DNA of 64,000 nt from Hypericum androsaemum (lineage: Eukaryota > Streptophyta > Magnoliopsida > Malpighiales > Hypericaceae), in contig OZ023190.1 in the NCBI GenBank assembly GCA_963995505.1, positions 5,412,516-5,476,515 on the forward strand, read 5' to 3'. The translations under genes and the position numbers were made by a program. The notes under the pieces were generated by a model, which worked only from the letters and a program-made list of their open reading frames with translations, was not told the DNA's origin and ran no database searches. The stretch's first letter is position 1; each line of letters starts with the position of its first letter. Positions 49,903 to 61,954 of this stretch are shown here, one piece after another.

Positions 49903-50649
49903 ATTAAGAGACTAAATATTATAATTAATTCAAAATTAACTAATTTCAAATTCACTGAGAATATTTTTCTTAGCAATATCACTCAATTTATAAAAACTCA
50001 AATTTAAAAGCATCTCTCCTCCAAAAAATTTAAAATTATTTTTGAATAAAGTACTTTTGAATCAAGCTAATATAAAGAAGAAGGTTCTACCTCGTAGTAG
50101 TATATAGTGTAGCTCACGCCGAAACTAAAAAAACGTAACTTGTGTGAATATTATGTAATAAATTTTTAAAAGTGATATTTTTGTAGTCCAACTATAGCCA
50201 ACACTGCAGTGTCATCTCTACCTCATTTTATGAACCAAACATTGATCCAGGGTGTACCTTTCTAAAGAAATATTTTTAATTATTTAATAATTCTTACATT
50301 AATGTCAGATTCTACGAGATCAATTTTTTCTATCAAATTTGATTAAATCTCTGTTAATATAAATTTTCTACTACTTAATATGATATAATAACCATAAATT
50401 GTAATATGATTAATTTTCTAGCTATAGACACAAGAATCGGGTAAAGAATTTCTTCTCGAAGTACGCATTCACAATTTGACATTAGGTTATACTTATGTAT
50501 TATCTGATACTCCATTCAATTTTTGTTCTAATATTTGTGTAGATGATTTGATAGAGGTCAGCTTTTCACAATATACTCGAACTGATATTTCACTACATAA
50601 TTAATAAAAATTAGTTGATATTTAACCCGTCTATTTCTAAAAATATAAC

Positions 50650-50945
50650 TATAAAATAATCCGCATACACGCGGTGCACTTCGAAATTCGGTAGTGATCC
50701 AATTATTGCGATCACATGATCATAAATGAAATTCCCAAGGTGCCCCTACGTACTGACTTTTGAGGATGGTCCCACAAGATATGGACAGGTGGGTCCCGCG
50801 GGATGTTGGCAAAGCGAGGTATCGTAGACGTGCCACACGGGATTGATGCCCGCCCTGAGTCACCGACAGAGGAACTCACGTCAAAATTCATGCAAAAATC
50901 AAGATCTTGCCACGTGTCGAGTACCCAAATCTGTTTCTTGCAAAA
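50650..50945. promoter_or_regulatory. GC-richer conserved island with G-box (unit 2 copy)
   Basis: It differs from the unit 1 copy at only a few bases by eye, and carries 'gccacgtgtc' and 'gtgggtcccgcggg'. Promoter-like status is inferred from composition. Confidence 0.35.
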
Positions 50946-51134
50946 CCGCGTCCTTTTTTTTATAATAGATTTTTGGTTTCTACTGATTTCGGAATAATAT
51001 ATACTACCCATAAAAAATACACACCATAATAAACTACGTTCCTATCCCTCAAAAAAATAAACTACGTTCCTAGCTCACCAAATTCCGAATGTCAAAAGTC
51101 ACGCATACAGTTGTTATAAATATTAAGCCAAGTC

Positions 51135-53362
51135 TTTTTTTTTTTCGGGGCAAAAGATCCATTCCATTGATGAAAGAGCAAGACCAAAACATCGAATAAC
51201 GCATACAAAACAGCTCACAGCTAAACGAACCTAGGCACTCCTATGCACAATAGCACACATGAGTCACTACCCACCTAGGCCCACCACCCACCGCCAGGCC
51301 TTACAAAAGAAAACTACTCTAAACTACCCTTCATGAGGTCCAAAAACGTACAATAGTACGTGGACACTACCCACCCAAGATCTAGCCATCAATACGCACC
51401 ATTCTCCTCCAAGGAGGTTGCAGCCGCTGGCCTCGTTAAAAACCTAATCCAGAAAACCCACCCCGAATGGAAAAAAACCGGACTAGGAAAAGAGCACACA
51501 GCGATAACACCGCATGGAAATGAATGCTACGTATTGCCCCTTTTACACCCATTCCCCAATCAAAACCCAAAAAAATCTTTCCAAACCCACCACGGCCCCA
51601 ACCCACCCCAGACCTAGCCTACCTGGTCACCTAAGCCCCTACTGAACTGTTCCTGCTCGATGACAGTTGCCACCTCGGACGGAGGGGCTGAGAAAAACTC
51701 ATGAGATGTACCTGAGTTGATTCGTTTCTTAGCCAGTGTGTGGGCCACCCTGTTACCATCTCTCCCAATATGTGATATCCAGACCCTCTCGAAACGCTCC
51801 ATTAGGTGTAGTCCTTCCTCAACAATAACTGCAAGGTCGCTTCTATCCTTCAACTGATTCCTGAATGCCCCCACCACGGGTAAACAATCTGACTCAATAA
51901 CCACTTGTCTCAGGCCCATCGATAATCCAAGCTCCAGGCCCTCTCTCATACCAATTCCCTCAAGCACAGTCGGGTGAGAGACGTACGGAATCCTTTTGAC
52001 CAAGGCTGCCACAAAGTGTCCCAGGCTATCACGTATTACCACTCCAATCTGACCCTCCTCACCATCCAAGAAACCGCCGTCCACATTTATTTTAAAACAT
52101 CCCCCCTCTGGAGGCTCCCATCGCACCTGTTTACCGCAATTCTTCTTCATTCTCTGTTCATTCACCACCAAGTAATCATTCCAAAATTTGATACCCTCCG
52201 AAAACACCTGCTTTGAGTCGCATTCCACTTCTGGCTGGAACACCAGCATATTCCTTAACTTCCATAAACTTCACAAAATCACTGCCCTCCTACTCTGTTC
52301 TAACAAATCCCCCACCGCTAGTAAAGCTTCAAATCCTTGCACAGTGCTCTAAATTTGCCCCCTGCCGAGTAGAACCCCTGCATCTTCCCACATTCTTCGT
52401 GACCAAGGACAGTTAAAGAAAAGATGGCATATCGTTTTTGAGCATAACCCGCACCCAGGGCACACCTAATCAATATCCATTCCCCTACCTCGCAGATTTT
52501 CCCTAACTGGCAAATTGTTATCCAGGATACGCCAGATAGTAGTCTTAACACGTGGGGGACATTTAAGAGCCCAAACCCTACTCCACAAAGTCTTGCCTAA
52601 ACCCTGAACTGCGGAGAATTTTGATACATGCCACCACCTATCAAAGTCAACCCGATACCCACTCCGGACACTATAACATCCATCCCCTGTAAAGCTCCAC
52701 CGCACCATGTCAGATGGCCTCCTACTACTAATTTGAATAGCCTGAATTTTCTGAGCATCCTCAGAAGAAAATAACTCTGTCAACCTTGAAGTATCCCATC
52801 CTGACCTATCCTCCTGCAATAATTCTGATACAAACACAAGAGCATCCGACCCTGGTCGATAATAAGTTGGGGAACCTGTCTTCGTAGCTGGGATCCATCT
52901 GTCATCCCAAATTCTAACATGACTCCCATCCCTAATTCGCCACTTGAGGCCCTGATTCAGCAACAAAACACCAGCATGAATACTCATCCAAAGATAACTG
53001 CTGTTATGCCCCACCTGAGCTTCCATCACCGAATGGCGTGGGAAATATCTGCTTCTTAATACTGTAGCTGCCAGAGAATCTTTGTTAGTCAAAATACGCC
53101 AGGCTTGCTTTGCCAACATTGCCTTGTTGAAGTTCTCCAGTCGTCTGAACCTGAGTCCTCCCTCCTGCTTGGACCTGCACATCTTCTCCCATCTCTGCCA
53201 ATGGACCTTTGCTTGACCATTACTGCTTCCCCAGTAGAAATTGCATAACATCTTCTCAATCCTGTCACATGTACCTGGAGGGACCAAAAAATAACTCATC
53301 ACGTAGGTGGGAATAGACTGTAAAACTGACTTAATTAGTACTTCCCTGCCAGCCCTGGAAAG
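51135..53362 (-). mobile_element. 5'-truncated L1-type LINE, 2228 bp
   Basis: The target duplication 'gccaagtc' (51127-51134 and 53363-53370) flanks it. The uninterrupted site is present in unit 1 (about 35620). A T-run at 51135-51145 is the 3' poly-A on the minus strand. Only the last part of ORF2 is present, as usual for 5' truncation by incomplete reverse transcription. Confidence 0.93.
51614..53302 (-). pseudogene. LINE ORF2 C-terminus with RNase H domain
   Basis: One minus-strand frame runs from 53302 to 51614, about 563 codons, with only three in-frame stops (TAG near 52466, TAG near 52352, TGA near 52268). The first part is the end of the RT and connection region (CNFYWGSSNGQAKVHWQRW, GGLRFRRLENFNKAMLAKQA, IWDDRWIP). 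Next is the zinc-binding zf-RVT segment (KTLWSRVWALKCPPRVKTTI; CPGCGLCSKTICHLFFNC). The end is an RNase H fold (FKINVDGGF, VVIRDSLGHFVAALV, VVIESDCLPVV, HIGRDGNRVAHTLAKK). Acidic catalytic positions are visible. The few disruptions fit a fairly recent insertion. Confidence 0.9.
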
Positions 53363-54079
53363 GCCAAGTCCATATTTTTGAAAAGGCTCATGTACTAACT
53401 AATCTAAAAAACATATGAATAATAACACTGAAATAAAAAATGACAATCATAATAAGTGCCAAGTTAGTGCCTTCCAAGATTATTTGGCTCAATGACATAA
53501 AATCTAAAAAGATTTGAGATATATTAGGATTCAAACCTAATAATATATAAAAAATTAAATATAAATTTTATACCATAATTATATTGTTAGTGTTTGAACC
53601 TGGATCTTCTTAAACTTATCAACGTTGTTTGACAATGATGTATAAATTTATCTTTAAAAAAACACTAAAATCAAAACCCTCCAATCTTTTTTGGTCTTCT
53701 CCTACCGTTTTTCTCCTTGAATTTTTTTTGGTGAACTTGGTGAGTGACTTAACACTCTTTCATTGAAAATAAAGTGGATTACATAAGGATAGAGTTGGGA
53801 ATGTCATTCCTTAACGAAGACAGGCACCCGTCCAGTGGCCTTCCCAGAATATGAAAACCTCGCAGAGGTTCAGGAGCAAAGTTCGATAGCCAATCCACTA
53901 CCCTATTACAATCTCGAAATTTTCTCCTTGATATGCCACCAACACAAGCAATCAAACTTTTCTGAAATCGTCAAATCGACCCCAACGACATCATCAGATA
54001 TTACTTCTTTGAGATTTTCTCTATCAGTTTCAGTGTATTACTTCAAAATCGAGACACTGAAATGAATTCACCTCAAGAA

Positions 54080-56230
54080 AATTATGAGACCTAATGTACT
54101 ATGGAGAATGGGGAATGGTGGGTCTATTGATCCGTGGATTGACCAGTGGCTCCCTAGCCTTCCTATTGCTAGGGTTCTGTCCGCTAAACCTGCTGAGTCT
54201 CATATTTTAAAGGCTGCTGATCTTTTTTATTTTGATCTAAATACCTGAAATAATGACTTGCTTCTAACCATGGTTTTAAAAAATGCGGTCTGACCGGTGG
54301 TCTGATCGGTTGGACTACAAATCGTTCATGAGAGCATGTCAATTTTTATGGTTTATACGGGGTCCATACTAACCGTCCAAATTTCGGTCATACCGGACTG
54401 TTCGGAGGGTTTTTCGGGACGAAAATCTCTGGTCGGTACGGGAGAAGCGAAATCAGATGTAAAATTGGGCAAAAATTCCCCAAACCCTAAATTACCCAGA
54501 TTTTTGCCAAAATCAATCTCCCGTGCCTCACCGACCAAGCAAGAGACCCAGATCTGGCCGACCAATATCTTAGCTCCCAGCGACCTGCAGTTATTCCCAG
54601 ATCTGGCCTCCTCCTTACACTTGCTCTCTTCGCTCAACTGTTTGTACTTGAGTGAGCCAGTTGTTATAAAAAGGGAGAGTTATAGAGGTGGAGGTGGAGG
54701 TGGAGCTGGAATTTTGGTGGTTTTAAAGAGGGTGGGGTATTCAGAAGGAAGAAGATGAGTGTTGTCGTTACTTTCCATATTTTGGAGGTTGAGAATAGAT
54801 AAATGGAGACATAAAAGTGAAGGGGAGAGAGAAAGCATTAAAGTGAAAAGGTATTGGAAAAAAAACTAAAGAAAAAGACAAAAGTATGTGAAAAGCGTAA
54901 AAGGATAGATGAAAAGACAAGTCTGTGTTACTGAAAAGTCAGAGTCTATGTCAATTTACCTATATTTACACATATATATAAATTTAGGATAGTAAAAAAA
55001 ATATGGTCCGACCGGTCAGACCACTCGACCCGGAGGACGGGAGAAATCCTGGGTCGACCTCCGGGTCATTTTTTAAAACCATGCTTCTAACATTGTTTGA
55101 TTCCCAAAAAGTTGCTTCTATTCTCGCTGCTAAGCATCCTCAGATGGAGTTTCGGGATAAAATTGTCTAGAAAAAAGCTGTGGATACCAGCCTACTCGGT
55201 TAAGATTGGGAATCTAAAAATTAAAGAAAATGCTTCACCCGCTTCTCCTTCTCTTTTGGCAGGTGGTGGTTAAGTGGACCACTAGAGGAAAATCTGGAAG
55301 TTGCATGTCCCGCCCGAATTGAGAAGTTTCATTTGGAAAGTTTCGTCAAACTGTCTTCCTATTGCTGAAGCGTTAAAAAAAAAGAAATCTTGGACGGAAT
55401 AATTTATGCTCAATATGCTGCTTGGATGTGGAATCTGTTGTCTATTTACTCTTTGTGTGCCCACATGCCAAATCTACGTGGTGTCATTGTTGTTTAGGGC
55501 TTAGAATTGATGATGTTGTGATCAACTCTTTTATTGATTGGTTTTCTGTTGCTTGTTCACAGTTTGCACATCTTAATGCTTCTAGTTTTATTTGCCTTAT
55601 TATGTTTGTTTGCTGGCAGATCTGGAAAGCTCAGAATGAGACCATCTTTGAGGGGGCCAGGGCGTGCCCACGGAGGACTGCGATAAGTCCGGATGGCGAG
55701 AATGGGAAGCTCAGAAGTTTCTACAAGACACTGATCGTGCTGGCTGTCGAAGAACTACTAGGTGGACTCTACCTCAAGGGAATGAGGTGCTTCTGAACTG
55801 CGATTTTGCCTGGAGAATCATCTCTTGTGGTGCTGGTGCAGCTATCGTGGCTAGGAATAATATTGGCCTCATTTTGGGAGGCAGCAACAAATCCTTGAGT
55901 GTTTCCTCGGCACTGGAGGCAGAGATTGGGGCTATTGTGATTGCCCTCAAACTAGTTGAAGATAGGTTTGGTGACAAAGTTACCCACATTCACTCGGATT
56001 GTCTGGTTGCAGTAGCCTCCGTCAATGGACGGTCTACCTCAATTATGTGGTAGCTTAAAAATCTCGATATTGTAACTAGATTAGCTCTCTGTAAGCTGTA
56101 TTTTTTTCCGCTAAGCTTCACTCCACGTAAAGCGAATGAAGTCGCCAATTGGATTGCAACAAGGTCTACTTCGGGTCTTCATCTCCCTTTGGAGCTTAAG
56201 TTTCTTTTGTATGATGATTTTCCAAACTGA
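54080..56230 (+). pseudogene. LINE ORF2 C-terminal fragment with RNase H (unit 2 copy)
   Basis: It covers the same region as 45560-46577 but extends further. The zf-RVT part VESVVYLLFVCPHAKSTW is followed by an RNase H domain in shifted frames (LNCDFAWRIISCGAGAAIVA, ALEAEIGAIVIALKLVED, VTHIHSDCLVAVASV, then ANEVANWIATRS). It is split by the 815-bp element at 54269-55083. It is decayed. Confidence 0.8.
54269..55083. mobile_element. MITE-like TIR element, 815 bp
   Basis: The TIRs are CATGGTTTTAAAAAATG and its inverse. The perfect 8-bp duplication 'cttctaac' is at 54261-54268 and 55084-55091. Unit 1 has the empty site (45728-45735). 'ggtctgaccgg' and 'gaccggtcagacc' occur near the ends. The middle (about 54440-54760) contains an open plus frame with a Gly-rich end and 'aaaccctaaattaccc' text that could be host-derived 5' gene sequence. 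Its source is unknown. The 8-bp duplication suggests hAT mobilisation. Confidence 0.92.
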
Positions 56231-57201
56231 TTTCCTGTTATGGCAATAGGAGACAAATCGATAGTCTCTTTTGTTCACCCTAGTGATGTAAAACTCCTTA
56301 TATATAACTAACTCGAATAGACATTTTCTCTATGAATTGACTACTAGCGAATTTATTATATTTTTAAAAATAAGTTTATATTTAATTAACATTTAAAAAT
56401 AGTTATCAACACATATTATTAGTATTAGCTACCAGTTCTTGCAAAAAGAAATTCAGTATTAACCATCATATACCACAACCGACTATTAGTTGTGTTCAAT
56501 CAACATAACCAAACAATCTCTTGGTTGAAACTCACTAAGCTAAAACTAAAAACCCTTTAAATTATGCTTAACAATCTAAATCTAGATCAGCAACTTGAGT
56601 GCTAATTTAGTGGTAAATGAAGAAGACGGTATTTGTGAAAATCTAATATAAGAGGATCCGAACCATAAAATAGACGCAAATAATATTTGTAGAATTAGAA
56701 TATGCTGCCTGTTATCATTCAGAAAGATTTTTAGTTCTATTTTAATATATCACATTATATATTGTTTTTTATAAAATAACATATTGATATATTTTTACAC
56801 CAATAGTTATATCTGCTATATATTGAAGTACTATTCTACGTCGCATGTTGCACCATTGGCTAACGTCGAAGCACCATATGTCACATGTTATATTATTGTC
56901 TAATTTTAGGTAAAATAGCAAAAATGTGTACTGTATCTGTTCTGGTGGATCTCAACTATATGATTAAAATCAAGCGCAATTTCTCATGAAGTAGTTCAGA
57001 TCGCACCTTGGATTGTGTTACTTAGGCCAAATACTCTTTTACCGACATACTGCTATGTTATCTAATTATAATCTACTATTGTACAAAATGATCCCAAACA
57101 ACTGTGAAAGTCTTATTCAGTTCAACTTCAGAAGTGGTGTCTCCACTACCAAGAAGTTTTTGCGTATTAGGTCAATGATGAATCTCTTCTTGGCTACAAT
57201 C

Positions 57202-57868
57202 AAGGTTGTCAGGATCGCGATTATAATTGTAAGATCGCACGATTTTACGAGTCGCCATTACACCACCGTGTTGAATCGCATGCAAGATCTTAATGTTGAA
57301 TGGATCGGTGGGATCGCCGATTATAATCGTAAGATCGCAAGATCTGCAATTAAGATCGCAAGAATTTTTTTTAACTAATTCCCTCCTTACTGCGAGAGAT
57401 TTAGTGAATATTTTTTGTGTTTCTTTTTTTAAATCATATTCGGTGTTTCCTAGAAGTTTCTTGATTATTTTAAAGATATGTGGTATTTCATTAATAGTTT
57501 AAATCAGTGTAATCCTAACCCTAATATTGTGCACTATAAATATAAGGTCTCTGGTCGTATTCTAAAGAAAAAATAAGAAGGAATTAAATAAGATCGAGAG
57601 AGGGATGAGCAGACTAACTTGAATGCTTTGTTGAATTAAAGCTTTTTAGATGATGTTTGAAAAATTATATTTTTAGATGATGTTTGAGACAATGATTATT
57701 TAGGACTTATGATTAAATTAATAAAAATTTATGTTAAGTTTATTTTTTTTAGTTATTTCTATAATTTTGTCTATTTGGTGGGATCTTGCGATCCATGTTA
57801 CGATACTACAATCTACGATTTTTTTATACTCAAGCGATCTTCAGTGGGATTCCAATTTTGACAATTTT
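57202..57868. mobile_element. TIR element, 667 bp, unit 3 copy
   Basis: It is orthologous to 47186-47850, with the same ends and flanks ('ggctacaatc' and 'ggcttcaatc'). It was therefore present before units 2 and 3 separated. Confidence 0.82.
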
Positions 57869-59799
57869 GGCTTCAATCGATGCGTAGTTCAACGGACTTC
57901 TCCACATAATTATTATCATACGAGATATCACTCGATAAAGATTTATTTGTTCAGAGTAATCTGTCCGAGATATGTACAACATCTTCATCTCCTCAAAAAG
58001 TTGTAAATTTGGTTTTAGGAATTGATTAGGTAGTTTTAGAAAAAAATCAGCACCAAACAATATTCTATTATCCTGATTAATTATTTTTTCAAACATTAGA
58101 AATTTTACGGTGGAATAATACATGTTTTTTCCCTTATAACTTAGAACCCTCGTAATGCCTCCTTTCCACTATTAGCAGTCTATTCATTTCTCACATACCA
58201 AACTAACATCACATTCACATTAGTCTGTCCCTTTCGATACAAGTCCTCGTAGCAACGAAATAGCATCTTAAATTTAAAATAAGTTGTAATGATCGGCCGA
58301 CACTGGTATTGGTTCACAATGCCTAAGTTGATTTATTGACGGGCCTTTGTCGGGTTTAGATCCACCAGGTTTTGTTCTTGCGAAATCGAATTCAACCCAT
58401 GGTTTGGAATCTCCTTACAGTGTAATTAACTGTATGTGCTGTTTAGTCAATGATTGTTTTTAAGGTTATGGCTCTTGTCGGTTTCGATCCCACCGGATTT
58501 TGTTCTTTACGGAATTGAATTCTTCAACACATTATTTGCAACATTATAATTTATTGTATTATATGCTCTTTAGTCAATGGGAGAATAGCAGCTACATGCT
58601 ACAACTTGTCCGATCGTTGATATTTTATATGTAACAAGAAGTTATAGAACAATAGTTCGTCGTGTCGTGGACTATATATATATGGGGTCCGACCTAATTG
58701 ATGAAGTTTCCTACGAGAAAAGCTTGCTCAATAATTCCTCGCCCAATTCCTATGGACAAAACAATTATCTTTTTATTACTTATTAGCTTAATTTGACTTG
58801 CTTATCTTTGGATATCACGTGAACCAATGGCAAGGGTTGCTAGAAAGTTGGTAGATTACATAAATCCGACTCTATATTTACGAGATTACTTTTATATTTT
58901 ATCGATTAAGATATTTGTTATAGTTTGTTCGGGTGAATATTATTTTTTAATGATTTTTTTTACGATATCTCAGATGAATTTAAATTTTTTTTACTATATC
59001 TGGTATAGTTTGTTAGGATGAGTTTTATCACTTTAAAATTTTATATTTTTCTCTAGGGTAGATTAAGAGGCTAAATATTACAATTAATTCAAAATTAAGT
59101 AAATTCAGACTCACTGAGAATATTTCGCTTAGGCTTAGCAATATCACTCAATTCATAAAAACTCAAATTTAAAAGCATTTTAACTCCAAAAAATTTAAAA
59201 GCATTTTTGAATAAACTACTTGAATCAAGCTAGTATAAAAGAAAGTTCTACGAGGTAGTAGCATAGCTCACGCCGAAACAAAAAAAAAGTAACTTGTGTG
59301 AACATTATGTAATAAATTTTTAAAAGGGATATATTTTTTTTGTCTCACCATAGCCAACATTGCAATGTCTTCTCTACCTCATTTTTGACCGAACATTGAT
59401 CAGGGGTGTACCTTTCTAAAGAAATATTTTTTATTATTTAATAATTTTTAAATTAATGTCGGATTCTACGAGATGAAATTTCTCTATCAAATTTGATTAG
59501 ATCTCTGTTAATCTAAATTTTCTACTACTTAATATATAATAACCATAAATTTTAATATGATCAATTTTTTTGCTATAGACATGAAAATCGGGTGGCAGAT
59601 TTTTTTTCGAAGCACGCGTTGATATTAGGTTATACTTATGTATTATCTGATACTCTATTTAATTTTTGTTTCGATATTTATGTAGATGATTTAAAAAAAA
59701 TTCTATAATATAATCGAACTGATATTTCACCACATAATTATTAAAAATTAGTGGACATTTAAACCCTCTATTTCTAAAAAATAAATTCGGTAGTGATGT

Positions 59800-60050
59800 A
59801 TTGCGATCACATGATCATAAATGAAATTCCCAAGGTGCCCCTAAGTACTGACTTTTGAGGATGGTCCCACAAGAATATGGCAGGTGGGTCCCGCAGATGT
59901 TGGCAAAGAAAAGTATCGTAGACGTGCCACACGGGATTGATGCCCGCTCTGAACCACCGACAGAGGAACTAACGTCAATATTCATGCAAAAATCAGGATC
60001 TTGCCGCGTGTCCGGTACCCAAATTTGTTTCGTGCAAAACCGCGTCCCTG
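59800..60050. promoter_or_regulatory. GC-richer conserved island (unit 3 copy, diverged)
   Basis: It matches the unit 1 and 2 islands but with more changes. The G-box core reads 'gccgcgtgtc' here, so the ACGT core is lost. Confidence 0.3.
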
Positions 60051-60060
60051 TTATAATTTT

Positions 60061-61477
60061 GGGAAAAGTCCTATTTAGTACCCTGTAGTTTCAAATTTTT
60101 AGAATTAAGGCCGTGTGGTTTCAAATTGGGAATTTAGTACCCTGTGATTTACACATTTTTTCCCGGGCAGGTATAGGGTAGCTGCCCGGCCTAGTTGGAT
60201 TGCCATGTCATAGACTTTGTCCACGTGTCATGCCAACTATACCCAATCCATCCTATTGGTTGATTTTATGAAAAATATCAAAATAATTCCCATTTTATTA
60301 ATATTTTTCAGAGACTCCTTCGTCCCTTACCTCCCTCCCTTCTCTCTCCTCTCACCTCCAGTTCCAGAAATTCAACCCAAATCTCAAATAGAAATCCAAC
60401 ACCCTCGTCATCCCCAGCCAACCATATAACCATTAACAAGGAGCAAATAACCCAATTAAGAAATACTTTAGATGAATTCGACAACCTATTCGACTCCATC
60501 AATCGTCACAGAAGAGGTGGCCTCCCCGACCAATGAGGACATCGGCGACGATCGCGTTGACTCGATCGGACCCTCCATCAATCGTCACAGAAGAGGCAGT
60601 CTCCACAAGATCCCCCATCTTCCTCGCACCCTCCATGGCCCTCTTCGGTACGATCGAGGAGGAAGTCTGGCACGTCGACGGCGAGTGAGAACCAGTTCGG
60701 TGAGCTCCTTCTCCAAGCGCCGCTGTACGCCTCCGCGCCGCCCTTCTCCTCCTCCACACACGACTACCCCTCGCTTTACCCCCAGTACTATCCTCAAAAT
60801 CCTGATCCTACCCTTTTACCGCCGGCCCCCGCGTCCGCCCTACAATCGTCTTTTCCTCCCTATGGTTTCCATGGGCCACCCTACCAAACGCCAACGCCGA
60901 TAGCGAATCAATCTCTGCCTTACTTCCCACCGTTTGATCACCATCAGACGGCTTCGGTCCCGCCCAATCCAGCCCCTACGTCGCTGTCCTTCGCCTCTAT
61001 GTACACGCCTCCTTACAATTCATTAGGATCGGCTACCCCGGTCTCTGGTCCCTACGAGAGTCTCTACAATAATTCCATTAAGTACGATCAGGGGATGGGG
61101 TATTTCGAGGACAAGTACGGGGGCAGTTACGACAGGAGTCGCTCCGATTTGGGTCCTGTGTTGGGGTTGAATTTCTGGAAGTGGAGGTGAGAGGAGAGAG
61201 AAGGGAGGGAGGTTAGGGATAATGGAGTTTTTGAAAAATATTAATAAAATAGAGATTGTTTTGATATTTTCTATAAAATCAACCAATAGGATGGATTGGG
61301 TATAGCTGGCATGACACGTGGACAAAGTCTATGACATGGCAATCCAACTAGGCCGGGCAGCTACCCTATACCTGCCCGGAAAAAATGTGTAAATCACAGG
61401 GTACTAAATTCCCAATTTGAAACCACACGGCCTTAATTCTGAGAGCTTGAAACTACAGGGTACTAAATAGGACTTTG
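60061..61477. mobile_element. Mutator-like element with long TIRs and captured gene sequence
   Basis: Inverted repeats of about 316 bp (60061-60378 and 61164-61477) start 'aaagtcctatttagtaccc' and include 'ggtatagggtagctgcccgg'. The flanks 'ataattttg' and 'atagattttg' may be a mutated 9-10 bp target duplication. Units 1 and 2 show the site as 'ataatagatttttgg'. The interior (60379-61163) is GC-rich, coding-like and not transposase. This layout is that of a Pack-MULE. Confidence 0.82.
60590..61190 (+). pseudogene. Captured Pro/Tyr-rich coding fragment
   Basis: A plus frame is open for about 200 codons from near 60590 to TGA at 61188-61190. It reads ENQFGELLLQAPLY, then a Pro/Tyr/Ser-rich stretch (SLYPQYYPQNPDP, FPPYGFHGPPYQTP) and MYTPPYNSLGSATPVSGPYE followed by KYGGSYDRSRSDLGP. 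It has no early ATG in this frame and its C-terminal end is read out of the TIR, so it is a partial capture. The text resembles disordered N-terminal regions of plant proteins. I cannot name the source gene. Its base composition is clearly higher in GC than the surroundings. Confidence 0.55.
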
Positions 61478-61486
61478 ATAGATTTT

Positions 61487-61954
61487 GCATTGAGTGGGAA
61501 CAACATAAAAGTCGTCCATACGGAGGGAATTTCGTTTAGACCATCAGATTTCATTAAAAATCGTGTCTACAGATCTGTCAGTCATTAAAAATCGTGTCTA
61601 TACGTATAATGACTTGATTCATGTCAATGGGGACAACTTTTGTCCCTACTGAATCCGAAACCGATTTGATATGGGCAGATTTAGTGGGGACTGGGCTAGT
61701 CTCTATCCACAGGGACTAACTCAAACCAATATTACTATACATGCAAACCAATATCACTTCACATGCAAACCAGTTTCATGCAAACAAATATCACTTCACA
61801 TGCAAACCAACTTCATGCAAACCAATATCATTTCACATGCAAACAAATATCACATGATATGTTATTGATCATTAGATTTAAAGATAATCAAATCTGACGG
61901 TCCAAAATTTAGTCCCTACCTGTAAACAAATTTTATTTAGTCCCTACTCAATCC
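61487..61954. mobile_element. Possible TIR element with a minisatellite core
   Basis: The left 'attgagtgggaac' and the right inverse 'attgagtagggac' look like TIRs, and this block is absent from units 1 and 2 at the same point ('gatttttgg...tttcggaata'). The target duplication is unclear. Confidence 0.5.
61731..61860 (+). repeat. Minisatellite 'aatatcacttcacatgcaaac'
   Basis: Imperfect units alternate 'cacatgcaaacca' and 'atatcacttcacatg' for about 130 bp. Confidence 0.8.

Larger units (their letters stand above)
46578..56597. repeat. Tandem array unit 2
   Basis: It begins 'ttgagtgctaatttagtgg', which recurs at 56598 and 62940. Without its insertions (47186-47850, 49065-49902, 51135-53362, 54269-55083) the unit is about 5.5 kb, including a LINE fragment of about 1.5 kb. 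Confidence 0.88.

Noticed and set aside
60472..60903. 143-codon Arg/Pro-rich frame
   Set aside because: It is out of frame with the longer Pro/Tyr-rich frame of the captured fragment, and its composition results from GC-rich text.
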